From assembly GCA_024434165.1 (NCBI GenBank), contig QMIW01000034.1:27474-91473 (forward strand): DNA of 64,000 bases, read 5' to 3'. Numbering within the stretch: position 1 is the stretch's first letter; each line of letters opens with the position of its first letter. Below the pieces are notes generated by a model that had not been told where the DNA came from, did no database searches, and worked only from the letters and a program-made list of their open reading frames with translations. Position numbers and translations under genes: made by a program. Of the stretch, positions 14,921-23,488 are shown in pieces. The DNA is from Chloroflexota bacterium. GTDB lineage: Bacteria > Chloroflexota > Anaerolineae > Anaerolineales > Villigracilaceae.

Positions 14921-15385
14921 ATGCCCTACCTGATTGACGGCCATAACCTGATTCCCAAACTGGGGCTGCGACTCGACAACCCCGACGATGAAATGGAACT
15001 GGTGCGCCTCCTTCAGGACTTTGTGCGGGTCAGACGCCAGCAGGTCGAAGTCTACTTTGACGGCGCTCCAGCGGGCGCGGCTGGGAGCCGCAAACTGGGA
15101 ACCGTAAAAGCGCATTTCATCCCCCTCACACGGACGGCTGATTCCGCCATTCGTACGCGGTTGAACAACATGGGCAAAGCGGCAAAGAACTGGACGGTGG
15201 TTTCATCCGACCGGGAGGTGCAGGGAGCGGCAAAGGTCAACGGAGCGGCGGCGCTTTCCGCCGAGGAGTTTGTGAAACTTCTGCGAGCGGCGCTGGCTTC
15301 CACGTCGAAAACCGGGGCGGACGAGAAACGCATCTCTCCCAAAGAAGTGGATGAATGGCTGAAAATCTTCGGGGGAAAAGAGTAG
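14921..15385 (+). CDS. NYN-domain ribonuclease-like protein (YacP-like)
   Basis: A 154-residue protein of the PIN-like NYN family. The first acidic residue is in LIDGHNLIP. Further conserved acidic positions are in VEVYFDGAP and VVSSDREVQGAAK. Relatives such as Rae1/YacP are ribosome- or RNA-processing endonucleases; that role is inferred. No ribosome site precedes the ATG at 14921, and the -10-like TACAAT six bases upstream suggests a leaderless mRNA. Confidence 0.78.
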   Translation: MPYLIDGHNLIPKLGLRLDNPDDEMELVRLLQDFVRVRRQQVEVYFDGAPAGAAGSRKLGTVKAHFIPLTRTADSAIRTRLNNMGKAAKNWTVVSSDREVQGAAKVNGAAALSAEEFVKLLRAALASTSKTGADEKRISPKEVDEWLKIFGGKE

Positions 15386-15737
15386 TACTTTTGTCTTATA
15401 TGTTTTTAATGCAATTTGGACAAATAAGGTGTATATTGTCAGTAACGACACCTGCCCTCCCTTTTACTGGTATTTTGGTGTCTCCCGCCGCCCTGACCAA
15501 CATGTCCCCCCCATGCTGGCAGGCGGCGGATCCTTTTAAGTGCATGAATTTGCCCGCCTTGTGCGGCAGGGGGAACATCGCCTACGAACGGAGTGCAGCG
15601 CAAAGTTATCGGCGATCTGCGTCGTACCACTTCGTGACACTTTCCCCGGCGCAGGGAGCAAACTGCCTGACATGTTTTGCGTGCGCACACAGACGGTGTG
15701 CAGCAACACCACAGACCAAAAAGGCTATAATTTATTT
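15386..15737 (+). other. Non-coding gap with several hairpins
   Basis: This 350 bp stretch has no credible gene. It holds a long imperfect hairpin at 15485-15529 (18-20 bp arms, loop of C residues) followed by ATCCTTTT, which may terminate the NYN transcript. It also has an ATCGCC/GGCGAT pairing at about 15577-15618 and GCACAC/GTGTGC at about 15685-15701. It does not match RNase P, tmRNA, SRP or 6S motifs that I know, but an unrecognised RNA cannot be excluded. Confidence 0.45.
15726..15731 (+). promoter_or_regulatory. -10 element TATAAT placed for leaderless transcription
   Basis: A perfect TATAAT with the GTG start of the HDAC-like gene six bases downstream. The -35 region is weak and there is no ribosome binding site. 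Confidence 0.55.
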
Positions 15738-16748
15738 GTGAATACCATCCACACCTTCGTCCCCGCCCGCGGTCATGAATATCCCGACCACCCCGAACGC
15801 CCGGGCAGGCTGACCCTGCTCGAGCCGCGGCTGGATTCGTTCGGGACGGAACGCATCGAAGCAACCCGCGCGAGGGAGGAGGAGATTGCGCGAGTGCATT
15901 CGCCAGAGATGATTCGCGCCATCGAGGAGGTATGCCGGCAGGGGGCGGAAATCATTGATTACGCGCCCACCTACGTGACCGAAACTTCCTATGAAGACGC
16001 CCTGCTCGCCGCGGGCGGCGTCATCGCCTGCACGCGGGCGGTGTTGAACGGCGAGGCGGGGAACGGGTTTGCCATCGTCCGCCCGCCGGGACATCACGCC
16101 GAACCGCACCGCGCCATGGGTTTTTGCATCTTCAACAACATCGCCGTCGCCGCGCTGGACGCGCTGGCGCATGGCATGAAACGGGTGATGGTCATTGACT
16201 ACGATGCGCATCACGGCAATGGCACGCAGGCGGCATTCATGGACAATGAACGCGCGGGGTTCGTTTCCACACACCAGTGGGGGATTTATCCCGGCACCGG
16301 CTGGATCAACGAAGCGCCGCACGCGAAGAAACGCATTGCCAATGTGCCGCTCCACGCTTTTGCGGGCGACGCCACCCTTGCGCGCATCGCCGATGAAATC
16401 TTCCAGCCGATGGTGGAGGCGTTCCGCCCGGAGGTGCTCCTGATCTCGGCGGGGTTCGACGCCCACTGGAACGACCCCATCACCTCGCTGGGGCTTTCCA
16501 CGCAGGGATTTTTCGACATCTCCAGAAAACTGGTCGGGCTTGCCGAGGAATACTGCAACGGGAAGATCGTCTTCGTATTGGAAGGCGGCTACGACCCGGA
16601 GAACGTCGCCAACGGGGCGGCGGCGGTTTTCGGCGCATTGACCAACTCCCCGGTCCGAAATGATGCGAACGATCTTTCGCCATACCCGGAGCCGGATCAT
16701 GAGCCGCGCATCGAAGAAATCCGCAGGTGGCATGGATTCGCATCGTAG
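15738..16748 (+). CDS. Histone deacetylase-like (AcuC/APAH) amidohydrolase
   Basis: A 336-residue zinc hydrolase of the arginase/deacetylase fold. Catalytic motifs are RPPGHHAEPHRAMGFC (paired His), VIDYDAHHGNGT (zinc ligands), SAGFDAHWNDP (zinc Asp) and LEGGYD. Substrates may be acetylated polyamines or proteins; the family does not say which. The GTG at 15738 is chosen because VNTIHTFVPARGHEYPDHPERP is where homology should start. It lies six bases after TATAAT. The upstream extension is non-coding in character. Confidence 0.92.
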   Translation: MNTIHTFVPARGHEYPDHPERPGRLTLLEPRLDSFGTERIEATRAREEEIARVHSPEMIRAIEEVCRQGAEIIDYAPTYVTETSYEDALLAAGGVIACTRAVLNGEAGNGFAIVRPPGHHAEPHRAMGFCIFNNIAVAALDALAHGMKRVMVIDYDAHHGNGTQAAFMDNERAGFVSTHQWGIYPGTGWINEAPHAKKRIANVPLHAFAGDATLARIADEIFQPMVEAFRPEVLLISAGFDAHWNDPITSLGLSTQGFFDISRKLVGLAEEYCNGKIVFVLEGGYDPENVANGAAAVFGALTNSPVRNDANDLSPYPEPDHEPRIEEIRRWHGFAS

Positions 16749-16818
16749 GACGCCGGTACCCTACATGCCGTTTCGGTTCTGTTGTACACTCATCGAGATA
16801 ACCACCAAGGAGTAATAG

Positions 16819-17871
16819 ATGCAAAGAAGAAGCAAAGGCTTTGTGCAATTGGAGTGGGTTTGCCCAAACTGCGACGGGCGCAATCCCGGTCCGGCAAAGA
16901 CCTGCCAGCAATGCGGCGCGCCCCAGCCGGAGAATGTCCAGTTTCAGCGCGCGGCGGATGAAAAACTGATCACCGACGAAAAGGCAAAAGCGGCGGCAAG
17001 CGCGGGGGCAGATATCCACTGCGGGTTTTGCGGCACGCGCAACCCGGCGGCGGCGGCGACCTGTTCGCAGTGCGGCGCGGATTTGAAGGAAGGCAAGGCG
17101 CGGCAGGCGGGACGAGCGTTGGAAGCGCCTCCGACTCCGCCGAAAGTTGTGAAGTGTACCAATTGCGGTTTTGAGAACCCGGGAGCGGCTTCGACTTGCT
17201 CGCAATGCGGCGCGCCCCTGCCCAAAGCGGTTTCGCCGCAACCCGCGCCTGTGAAGACGGGCGCCGCCCCCTCTGCCAAGCCAAAATCAAAGGGACTCAA
17301 CTGGCTGGTGTTCGGCGGCATTGGCGCATTTCTGGTCGTGTGTTGTGTGGCGCTCCTTTTCCTGTTCGTGCTCCCCTCCCGCACTGTGGAAGGGACGGTC
17401 GCCAGCGTCTACTGGCAGACGTCCGTCCCGGTGCAGGAGGTTCAACCGGTCAATTACACAAACGAGCGCGGCAGCCCGCCTTCGGATGCGTACAACGTGT
17501 CCTGCCGCACCGAGAGCCAGGAAATCTGCGAGGAGAAAACGATTGACCGCGGCAACGGGTATGCCGAGGTGGTGCAGGAGTGCCGCACGGAGACCGAGCA
17601 ATATTGCAGTTACACCGTGGATGAATGGAAGACCATCCAGACCTACGACTTGAGCGGCGATGACCTGTATCCCGTCTATGCCGAGCCGACGATTTTTGCG
17701 GACCAGCGGGTGGGCACGGCTTCGCAAACCCTGAACGTGTATTTCGATACCGCGGACGGACAGATCACCTATTCGCCGGGTTCTGTGGATGAGTTTCAGC
17801 AGTTCCAGATCGGCAGTACGTGGACGTTGAAATTGAACGCGCTGGGCGGGGTGGTAGGCGTGGAGAGATAG
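16819..17871 (+). CDS. Triple zinc-ribbon, single-pass membrane protein
   Basis: A 350-residue protein with three tandem CxxC...CxxC ribbons: CPNCDGRNPGPAKTCQQCG (about 15-33), CGFCGTRNPAAAATCSQCG (about 68-86) and CTNCGFENPGAASTCSQCG (about 114-132). A Pro/Ala linker, one membrane helix (about 157-180, FGGIGAFLVVCCVALLFLFV) and a 170-residue C-terminal domain follow, presumably outside the cell. That domain has four further cysteines in paired positions (VSCRTESQEICEE, CRTETEQYC). AAGGAG before the ATG supports the start. Function is unknown. Confidence 0.72.
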   Translation: MQRRSKGFVQLEWVCPNCDGRNPGPAKTCQQCGAPQPENVQFQRAADEKLITDEKAKAAASAGADIHCGFCGTRNPAAAATCSQCGADLKEGKARQAGRALEAPPTPPKVVKCTNCGFENPGAASTCSQCGAPLPKAVSPQPAPVKTGAAPSAKPKSKGLNWLVFGGIGAFLVVCCVALLFLFVLPSRTVEGTVASVYWQTSVPVQEVQPVNYTNERGSPPSDAYNVSCRTESQEICEEKTIDRGNGYAEVVQECRTETEQYCSYTVDEWKTIQTYDLSGDDLYPVYAEPTIFADQRVGTASQTLNVYFDTADGQITYSPGSVDEFQQFQIGSTWTLKLNALGGVVGVER

Positions 17872-17892
17872 AAATAAGTGACGAGCAAAGAG

Positions 17893-17920
17893 AAACTCCC
17901 GGCTGGTTCGGGAGTTTTCT
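17893..17920 (+). terminator. Intrinsic terminator of the zinc-ribbon gene
   Basis: AAACTCCCG (17893-17901) pairs with CGGGAGTTT (17909-17917) and leads into TTTTCTGTT, about 20 bases after the stop. Confidence 0.85.
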
Positions 17921-17986
17921 GTTGTCACACATAAACTACCCGAGTTGCTACCTTCCAATAGATTTTCTAGGTTCCCCGCCAAAAGC

Positions 17987-18058
17987 CCTCACCCTGCCCT
18001 CTCCCATCGGGAGAGGGGGAAGTCATCCCGGAAGATATAACCTTGTTTGGGGTGAGGG
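17987..18058. repeat. GGGAGAGGG-family repeat overlapping the DUF1501 3' end
   Basis: CCCTCACCCTGCCCTCTCCC, a hairpin and a terminal GGGGTGAGGG. The DUF1501 stop codon at 18023 lies inside it, so the last residues of that protein (about SPQTRLYLPG) are repeat-encoded. Confidence 0.75.
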
Positions 18059-19270
18059 AAGCCTCTTAATATTCCTCATCACGGGCTGATAATCGGGGAA
18101 GACGTCGCTCACGGCGGGGTTATTCAAGCGCTTGACCAGAATCTCGGACAGCACATCGCGGTAATCGGTGGTGGCGGCGAGGTCGCCAGGCGCAATGAGT
18201 TGACCTTCCTCCAAGCCGGGCCACTGCCCGTGGACTTTGCCGCCGTCCACGCTGCCGCCGAGGACCATCATCATGCTGCCGTGACCGTGATCCGTGCCGA
18301 GGCTGCCGTTTTCGTAAGCCCGCCGCCCAAACTCAGACATGGTGACAGCGGTGAGTTTGTTCATGTGGTCTGCCATATCGGCATGGAAGGCGGCGAGACC
18401 TTCGGCGAGGTCTTTCATCAGGTTCGGCATCAGTCCGGTCGTCGAGCCTTGCGTGAAGTGCGTGTCCCAGCCGCCGAGGTCAATGGCAGAGACTTCGAGC
18501 CCCACTTCGGCTTTGATGAGCATGGCGGTTTGTTTGAGTGCGAGACCGAATTCGGTATCGGGATATTGGAGATTAGCGGGTTGATAATTGGCGGGGTCGA
18601 GTTTTTGGAGGGTATCCATGATGGACAGGGTATCTTGTCCGAGTTCATCTCCTTGATAGATGTAATCGAGCGCGGCGCGCATTTGCTGGAGGGCGCGCTG
18701 GTCGCCGCCGAGATGGAAGTCTGCGATGGAGCGCAGGGCAGAGACGGGGACCGAGCCGCTCAAACTGCGCTGCGGGCGGGTGCCCATGCCCACGGCTCGC
18801 AATGGCGATGAGTTGCCGGTGTTCAAGGTGGCGAGGTGACGTCCGATCCAACCCGAGGCGGGACCGCGCTCATCATCCACGCCGCGCTCCATGAGTTCCA
18901 TCGCCTTGAAGTGGCTGCGTGATTCGTCCGGTGCGCCGCAGGCATGGATGATGGCGAGCTGCTGGCTTTGCCAGGCTTCGAGCAGGGGACTCAAATTTGG
19001 ATGAAAGCCAAAGAAGCCGTCCAAGTCTACGGTTCTTTCTTCTTTCATCTTTCTTAAATCATCAGGTCTTGCAATTCCCAACGTCGGGCGCAGTTGATAG
19101 TAGGCTTCTTCGCCGTGCGGCACGACCATGTTGAGCACGTCCGCTGCGCCGCGCAGGAAGACGACCACGAGCGTGTCGCCGCGGGGGGCGGTGTTCTTGG
19201 GCGCGAAGGAGAGGCGCGGCATCCAGGTCTTGGTTGGGATTTGGTGAAGCATGGGTAAGGTTTCTAGCAT
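18023..19270 (-). CDS. DUF1501 family protein
   Basis: A 415-residue member of DUF1501 (sulfatase/alkaline-phosphatase-like fold). Signatures are LVVVFLRGAADVLNMVVPHGEEAYY, IHACGAPDESRSHF, IDLGGWDTHFTQG and TMSEFGRRAYENGSLGTDHGHG. DUF1501 genes nearly always lie next to DUF1800 genes, as here. The ATG at 19270 follows GGAG. A TTGATAATTGG-like repeat at 18563-18594 is read in frame as PANYQPANLQYPD. The C-terminus runs into a GGGAGAGGG repeat, so it may be altered compared with relatives. Confidence 0.88.
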   Translation of the reverse strand: MLETLPMLHQIPTKTWMPRLSFAPKNTAPRGDTLVVVFLRGAADVLNMVVPHGEEAYYQLRPTLGIARPDDLRKMKEERTVDLDGFFGFHPNLSPLLEAWQSQQLAIIHACGAPDESRSHFKAMELMERGVDDERGPASGWIGRHLATLNTGNSSPLRAVGMGTRPQRSLSGSVPVSALRSIADFHLGGDQRALQQMRAALDYIYQGDELGQDTLSIMDTLQKLDPANYQPANLQYPDTEFGLALKQTAMLIKAEVGLEVSAIDLGGWDTHFTQGSTTGLMPNLMKDLAEGLAAFHADMADHMNKLTAVTMSEFGRRAYENGSLGTDHGHGSMMMVLGGSVDGGKVHGQWPGLEEGQLIAPGDLAATTDYRDVLSEILVKRLNNPAVSDVFPDYQPVMRNIKRLPSPQTRLYLPG

Positions 19271-19284
19271 AAGGTCTCCGATTC

Positions 19285-19359
19285 GCCCTCATCCCCAACC
19301 CTTCCCCCGAAGGGGAAGGGAGTCCCCCCTCCCAAAGGGAGAGGGGTAGGGTGAGGGAA
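19285..19359. repeat. GGGAGAGGG-family repeat between DUF1501 and DUF1800
   Basis: Two hairpin units (CTTCCCC...GGGGAAG and CCCTCCC...GGGAGAGG) fill almost the whole gap between the two genes. Confidence 0.85.
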
Positions 19360-19361
19360 AG

Positions 19362-20843
19362 TTATCTCCACTGAAATGCAGGGGACGCGATGAGACTCGC
19401 GGCGATGATTTGCAGGGTCTCTTCCTCGGTGGCGCCCGCTGAATGGACAGTATCAAGCATCCCGTCGCGGGTGAGGCGGTCTAACGGCGCGCCCAAAAGC
19501 AATGAGGCGAGGGAATCCACATCAGTGTGTAAACTGCCGCTAGAGACGACATCCAATAAAGCATTGAGGTTGTGAGTGGTCTTCGGAATTTCGTTGCGGA
19601 TCAATTCAAATGCGAACTGCCAGCGCGGCATGAGGCTGCCCTGCCAGGCGTCGCTTGTGTCGGGATAGCCATCAGGAGTGGGCAGGTTGAAAGCGAGCTG
19701 CCCCATTTGCGAGAGATGCTCCTGCAATGCCGCGCCATCGGTTTCGGCGTTGAGCATGCGCAGCGCGGAAAGCACGAAGTTGAGCGGGCGTTTGTATTTG
19801 GGCTGTGCGAGAGCAAGACCATCGAACAGGATGACGCGCAGCACAGATTTGATGTCGCCCTGGGTGGAAAGAAATGTTTGTGCAGCTTTCTCGATAATTT
19901 CCTGCGGCGGGTCATCGGCGATGAAGCGGCGCGCGAGTTTGGTGGAAATAAATTTCGCGGTGGATGGATGCGATGCGAGGTATTCGATGACTTGCTCCGC
20001 TTCACGCTGACCCGATTCCTGAATCGCGAGACCCAGAACCTTTTTCCCGCCGGGTTCGTGCTGATCTTCCTTGAAGACGAAATCGCCCAGCCAAAAATGT
20101 TCCTTGACCGACCAGCCCGTGAGACAACGCGCGAGCTGCATGACGTCGTTTTGAGTATAGCCGCCGTCTACGCCGAGGGTGTGGAGTTCCATCAGTTCGC
20201 GGGCGTAATTTTCGTTGGGCGTACCTTTGACGTTGACTTGATTGTCGAGATAGACCAACATGGCAGGTGAATGCGCGGACGCCCAGACGAGGTCGCGGAA
20301 ATTTCCGAGCGCATGCTTGCGAATCACTTCGCGGTCATCCACAGGCTTGAGATAGAAGCATGGTTCTTTCTCGATGAAGATGTTGAAGTGGTCGCTCCAG
20401 AAATCCACCATCACTTCGTAGAGTTGGCGCTTGCTGTAGTGCTGCCGCAGGAAGGCGGCTTGACGCAGTTCGTTGATGGGACGCTGGCGGTCGTAACCGT
20501 CGAAGAGTTGGTTGGTGACGGCTTCGATCTCGTTGGCTGCCATGGTTAAAGTGTTGAAGGTTGAAAGTTGAAGGTCTAAAGTTAGGTCGTTGATGGTTTC
20601 GTAGTCGAGTTGTTCTTCGATGTAATTTGCCAAGCCGATCTCTGCCAGGCGGGCGCGTTCCGCCACTCTCGCGCCGAAGGTGATGCGGTTGAGCGCGGTG
20701 AAGTCTGCGGCGCTGAGCGGACTCCACGGCACGGCGGGCAGGTCGTCCGTGAGTCGCCGCAGGGCGGGGGCGCAGGCGTTGAGCGCGGCGCTGCCGGAGA
20801 GGAGGGCGGTGAGTTTGAGGAAGTCTCTACGGGATAAGGTCAT
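19362..20843 (-). CDS. DUF1800 family protein with a Tat signal
   Basis: A 493-residue member of DUF1800, typically paired with DUF1501. The N-terminus MTLSRRDFLKLTALLSGSAALNACAP is a twin-arginine signal with a lipoprotein Cys. Family motifs include LNRITFGAR, MVDFWSDHFNIF, NVKGTPNENYARELMELHTLGVDGGYTQNDV and CLTGWSV. The start at 20843 was chosen for the signal peptide; there is no ribosome site because a repeat array lies directly upstream. A GTTGAAAGTTGAAGG repeat at 20550-20586 is read in frame as about DLQLSTFNTLT. Confidence 0.88.
   Translation of the reverse strand: MTLSRRDFLKLTALLSGSAALNACAPALRRLTDDLPAVPWSPLSAADFTALNRITFGARVAERARLAEIGLANYIEEQLDYETINDLTLDLQLSTFNTLTMAANEIEAVTNQLFDGYDRQRPINELRQAAFLRQHYSKRQLYEVMVDFWSDHFNIFIEKEPCFYLKPVDDREVIRKHALGNFRDLVWASAHSPAMLVYLDNQVNVKGTPNENYARELMELHTLGVDGGYTQNDVMQLARCLTGWSVKEHFWLGDFVFKEDQHEPGGKKVLGLAIQESGQREAEQVIEYLASHPSTAKFISTKLARRFIADDPPQEIIEKAAQTFLSTQGDIKSVLRVILFDGLALAQPKYKRPLNFVLSALRMLNAETDGAALQEHLSQMGQLAFNLPTPDGYPDTSDAWQGSLMPRWQFAFELIRNEIPKTTHNLNALLDVVSSGSLHTDVDSLASLLLGAPLDRLTRDGMLDTVHSAGATEEETLQIIAASLIASPAFQWR
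20550..20586. repeat. GTTGAAAGTTGAAGGT repeat inside the DUF1800 gene
   Basis: A stretch of GTTGAAGGTTGAAAGTTGAAGG units within the coding sequence, in frame. The same sequence style recurs between genes at 55951-56031. Confidence 0.7.
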
Positions 20844-20980
20844 GGTGAATAGGGAATTGTGAATAGTGAATGGTAAATAGTGATTAGTTGAACCGCTACC
20901 CTCATACTGAGGGCTTAGCACGCGAAGGTCGCAAAGAAAACTTTTTTATCCTGGCGTTCTTGGCGCTCTTCGCGGTTAAT
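20844..20980. repeat. Repeat-filled gap upstream of DUF1800
   Basis: Holds GTGAATAGGGAATTGTGAATAG-type units (20844-20886) and an inverted CGCGAAG...CTTCGCG block (20920-20975). No promoter or ribosome site stands out. Confidence 0.6.
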
Positions 20981-21499
20981 TTATGCCTGGGTTGGCAACG
21001 GATTTGCAGAGGGTTGAGTCTTTTCGCGGGGTGACCAATTGAGCAAGGCGAAACCTGTCGCACCAAAAGAAATCAGGATGATGGGAATCCACACGAAGAG
21101 CCAGCCGATGAGCGGGAAGAAGGCGGCGAGTTCGAGGATGACGGCGCCGCGAATGAATCCATTCAGCGGGGTGACGTTGCTGTGCCTGGAGAGTCTCGCG
21201 CCGAGGTGGGCGGCAATGCCCGCCGAGCCGATGGTGGAGATGGCGAGTGATGCGCCAAGCAAAATCCAGCCGATGAATTTGGCGGGTCCGAAGGGCAGGG
21301 CAAGCAGGATGATGATGGGAATGGTCGCAGCGATGACGAGGATGAGACCCAGCCAGAGGGTTTGCCATGGCGTCTTTTCCACACGGATTTGGGCGCGGGT
21401 GATGAGGGATGGAAACAACAGCCACCATGCAGTGAGCATGGCAGGGAAGGCGGTTCCGATAATGAGCAGGATGAAGAAGATGGCAGAGATGTCAGCCAT
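20981..21499 (-). CDS. Four-helix membrane protein
   Basis: A 172-residue integral membrane protein with four hydrophobic segments. The last one, FFPLIGWLFVWIPIILISFGATGFALL, resembles the end of the 161-residue neighbour (LPFIGWFLLLPYVAFTGIGATIL), so the two may be divergent paralogues. It is downstream of an ECF sigma/anti-sigma pair on the same strand. I do not recognise a named family. Confidence 0.65.
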   Translation of the reverse strand: MADISAIFFILLIIGTAFPAMLTAWWLLFPSLITRAQIRVEKTPWQTLWLGLILVIAATIPIIILLALPFGPAKFIGWILLGASLAISTIGSAGIAAHLGARLSRHSNVTPLNGFIRGAVILELAAFFPLIGWLFVWIPIILISFGATGFALLNWSPREKTQPSANPLPTQA

Positions 21500-21568
21500 G
21501 GGTAATGTCCTTTCGTGTTTGGTTGATGTAAGGGATACAGGGATGATGGGTGGAAAGTTGCAGGTAAC

Positions 21569-21675
21569 TTATTTATGTCATTGCGAGGGCGATGCTTTTC
21601 GCCAGAAACAATCTCATACGTCGTAGAGGGGATTGCTTCGTCGGGCTGACGCCCTCCTCGCAATGACATAAATAA
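21569..21675. repeat. TGTCATTGCGAGG-family element with 20 bp inverted ends
   Basis: Bounded by TTATTTATGTCATTGCGAGG and its complement; the interior has GGGATTGCTTCGTCGGGC. It is the best preserved of seven copies in the window (others: 40554-40649, 42590-42676, 45748-45799, 54206-54312, 57333-57429, 59341-59428). Confidence 0.88.
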
Positions 21676-21730
21676 AAAGACGCGGGGTGAGCGCGTCTTG
21701 GATGAAAGAGGAAAGAAGAAAGGGATGTGG

Positions 21731-22216
21731 TTAACTTTTTTGGAAGAATCCCAGGATCGTGGCACCGATGCCGGTGAAGGCGACATAAGGCAATAGCAGG
21801 AACCAGCCGATGAAGGGCAAGGCGCAGGCGATGCATAAGATGACAGCGCTCCACAGATTGCGTTTCCAATTTGACATGTTCGGGAAGAGGCGCTCGGCAA
21901 GGTGTTGGACGGTGGCGGTCAGCCCAACACTGAGGAGGGCGGAGAGAAAAGCAAGGATGAGCAAGGCGGGGATGGTGAGTATCCCTTTGACAAAGGAGCC
22001 TGCATTCTCGGCAAGCGAGAGCATGACGAAGGCGATCAAGCCGAAGAAGAAAAAGTTGACCATGCCCAAGCCGAAGGAGCGCCCCGGTGTGAGGTTGAGG
22101 CTGGTTTGAGTCTTGGCGACGCGGTTGGTGAAGAGTGCGCCAATGACGAGGAAGTAGGCGGCAAGGGTGATGGTCAGCAGGAGGATGGCGAGGGTGAGGC
22201 GAAGGATGTCGGTCAT
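21731..22216 (-). CDS. Polytopic membrane protein
   Basis: A 161-residue protein with about four hydrophobic segments (for example LTLAILLLTITLAAYFLVIGALF and LIAFVMLSLA). A ribosome site AGGAGAATAT precedes the ATG at 22216. It lies directly behind the anti-sigma factor gene and may be a target or a membrane partner of that system. No named family recognised. Confidence 0.65.
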   Translation of the reverse strand: MTDILRLTLAILLLTITLAAYFLVIGALFTNRVAKTQTSLNLTPGRSFGLGMVNFFFFGLIAFVMLSLAENAGSFVKGILTIPALLILAFLSALLSVGLTATVQHLAERLFPNMSNWKRNLWSAVILCIACALPFIGWFLLLPYVAFTGIGATILGFFQKS

Positions 22217-22303
22217 ATATTCTCCTATTTGGAGTCAGCCAGCTATGTGCCACGAAGTAGTATGCTGGCGTATTTGCAGGAACAATCTCCCGCACTCCAA
22301 AAA

Positions 22304-22831
22304 TTATTTCGTTTGATTTCTCAACAACAAGCCGTTTCCGAAGATCCAGAAAACGGAAACGATGGCAAGGGCGACGAAGAGAGTAGACAATTCAACGGGG
22401 TAGGTTGGGAGATTGGCAAATTGGTAATTGGGTAATTGGGAGTTGGATAGTGCATCCAGCCACGAAGCCCAGAGGGATTGGATTTCGAAAAACCAGGCGG
22501 TGAAGGATGGTGTTTCCACTTGAGGCAGCATGATGGAGAAGAATGGGATGGCAAGGATGAGCGCAGCCAGCGCGGCAGCAGCTTGCAGAGACGCTGTCAG
22601 CGTGAGCCAGCGCGGGAGTTGTGGAACCAGTTTTCGGTCAGGGGTGAAGCGGGCGGCGAGGTTGGTGGATAAGGTCACTTCAGGCAGAGAGCCCAACTCC
22701 GTGAACAAGGCTTGGAGGGCAGAGAGTCTCGCCGCGCATTCGCCGCATGAGTCGAGATGCGTTTCGATCTCCGCGCGGTTCGCGGTTTCGTTGTCGAGGT
22801 ATTCGTTGAGCTGTTCGTCAGTCAGGTGCAT
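22304..22831 (-). CDS. Zinc-binding anti-sigma factor, membrane-anchored
   Basis: A 175-residue protein. The N-terminal ZAS motif is HLDSCGECAARL (HxxxCxxC), which clamps the ECF sigma factor. Two hydrophobic segments follow (about 77-103 and 150-170), so the sensor region would face outside. The gene overlaps the sigma gene by 14 bases, ensuring balanced synthesis. A TAATTGGTAATTGG-type repeat (22401-22450) is read in frame as about SNSQLPNYQFANLP in the loop between the two membrane segments. Confidence 0.85.
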   Translation of the reverse strand: MHLTDEQLNEYLDNETANRAEIETHLDSCGECAARLSALQALFTELGSLPEVTLSTNLAARFTPDRKLVPQLPRWLTLTASLQAAAALAALILAIPFFSIMLPQVETPSFTAWFFEIQSLWASWLDALSNSQLPNYQFANLPTYPVELSTLFVALAIVSVFWIFGNGLLLRNQTK

Positions 22832-23363
22832 GGAGTTTCTCCGCGAGAAGTTTGCGCGCGCGGAAGAGATGGCTCTTCACGTCGCTGAGGGGGATGTTCA
22901 GTTCGTGTGCGATCTCGCCGTAGGATAGTTCTTGATAATGCCGCAGTTCGACGACGACGCGATAATGCGGCGGCAGGGACGCGAGCGCGCTGCGAATCTG
23001 CTCGCTTCTTTCTTTGACCTCGACCTGTTCGCTCGGACTTTGAGTTTTATCTTCGTCCCGTTCTTCGTCGAGCGCAACCGGACGGGTGAGATACCCATCC
23101 CTACTGATGTGGTTCAGGCACAAGTTGGCGGCAACGCGGCGAATCCACGGGGTGAATTCGCGTTCGAGGTCGAAGGTGTGCAGACGGTCGAACGCGCGGA
23201 TGAAGGTCTCCTGGGCGAGATCTTCGGCATCGGCGCGGTTGTGCAGAATGCGGTAGCAGACGTTGAAGACGCCCGTTTGGTGGCGGGCGACGAGGCTGCC
23301 GTAGGCTTCAGTGTCGCCGCGACGGGCTCGCAGGATCAGGTCGCGGTCGGTGGGCGCATTCAT
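22818..23363 (-). CDS. ECF-type RNA polymerase sigma factor (RpoE-like)
   Basis: A 181-residue sigma factor with region 2 (AEDLAQETFIRAFDRLHTFD...WIRRVAANLCLNH) and region 4 (LPPHYRVVVELRHYQELSYGEIAHELNIPLSDVKSHLFRARKLL). It is the first gene of a minus-strand operon with its anti-sigma factor, two membrane proteins and probably DUF1800/DUF1501. Its own promoter lies in or upstream of the 23364-23488 gap. The signal it responds to is unknown. Confidence 0.92.
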   Translation of the reverse strand: MNAPTDRDLILRARRGDTEAYGSLVARHQTGVFNVCYRILHNRADAEDLAQETFIRAFDRLHTFDLEREFTPWIRRVAANLCLNHISRDGYLTRPVALDEERDEDKTQSPSEQVEVKERSEQIRSALASLPPHYRVVVELRHYQELSYGEIAHELNIPLSDVKSHLFRARKLLAEKLHAPD

Positions 23364-23410
23364 GGCTAGAGTGTAATACAGACGGGGTGGGGGAAAAGTT
23401 GCAGGAGGAA

Positions 23411-23442
23411 GGAGATTGGAGATTAGAGACTGGAGATTGGAG
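23411..23442. repeat. GGAGATTGGAGATTAGAGAC repeat
   Basis: Tandem-like GGAGATTGGAG units between the sigma gene and the methyltransferase gene. The reverse-complement type (CAGTCTCTAGTCTC) is found in frame inside a glycosyltransferase at 41009-41032. Confidence 0.7.
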
Positions 23443-23488
23443 GATTCACGAAAAAAGAGATTTTGATATTTTGCTGTAAAATATCCAC

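Noticed and set aside
15386..15737. RNase P RNA, tmRNA, 6S or SRP RNA
   Set aside because: None of the conserved sequence blocks of these RNAs could be found on either strand.
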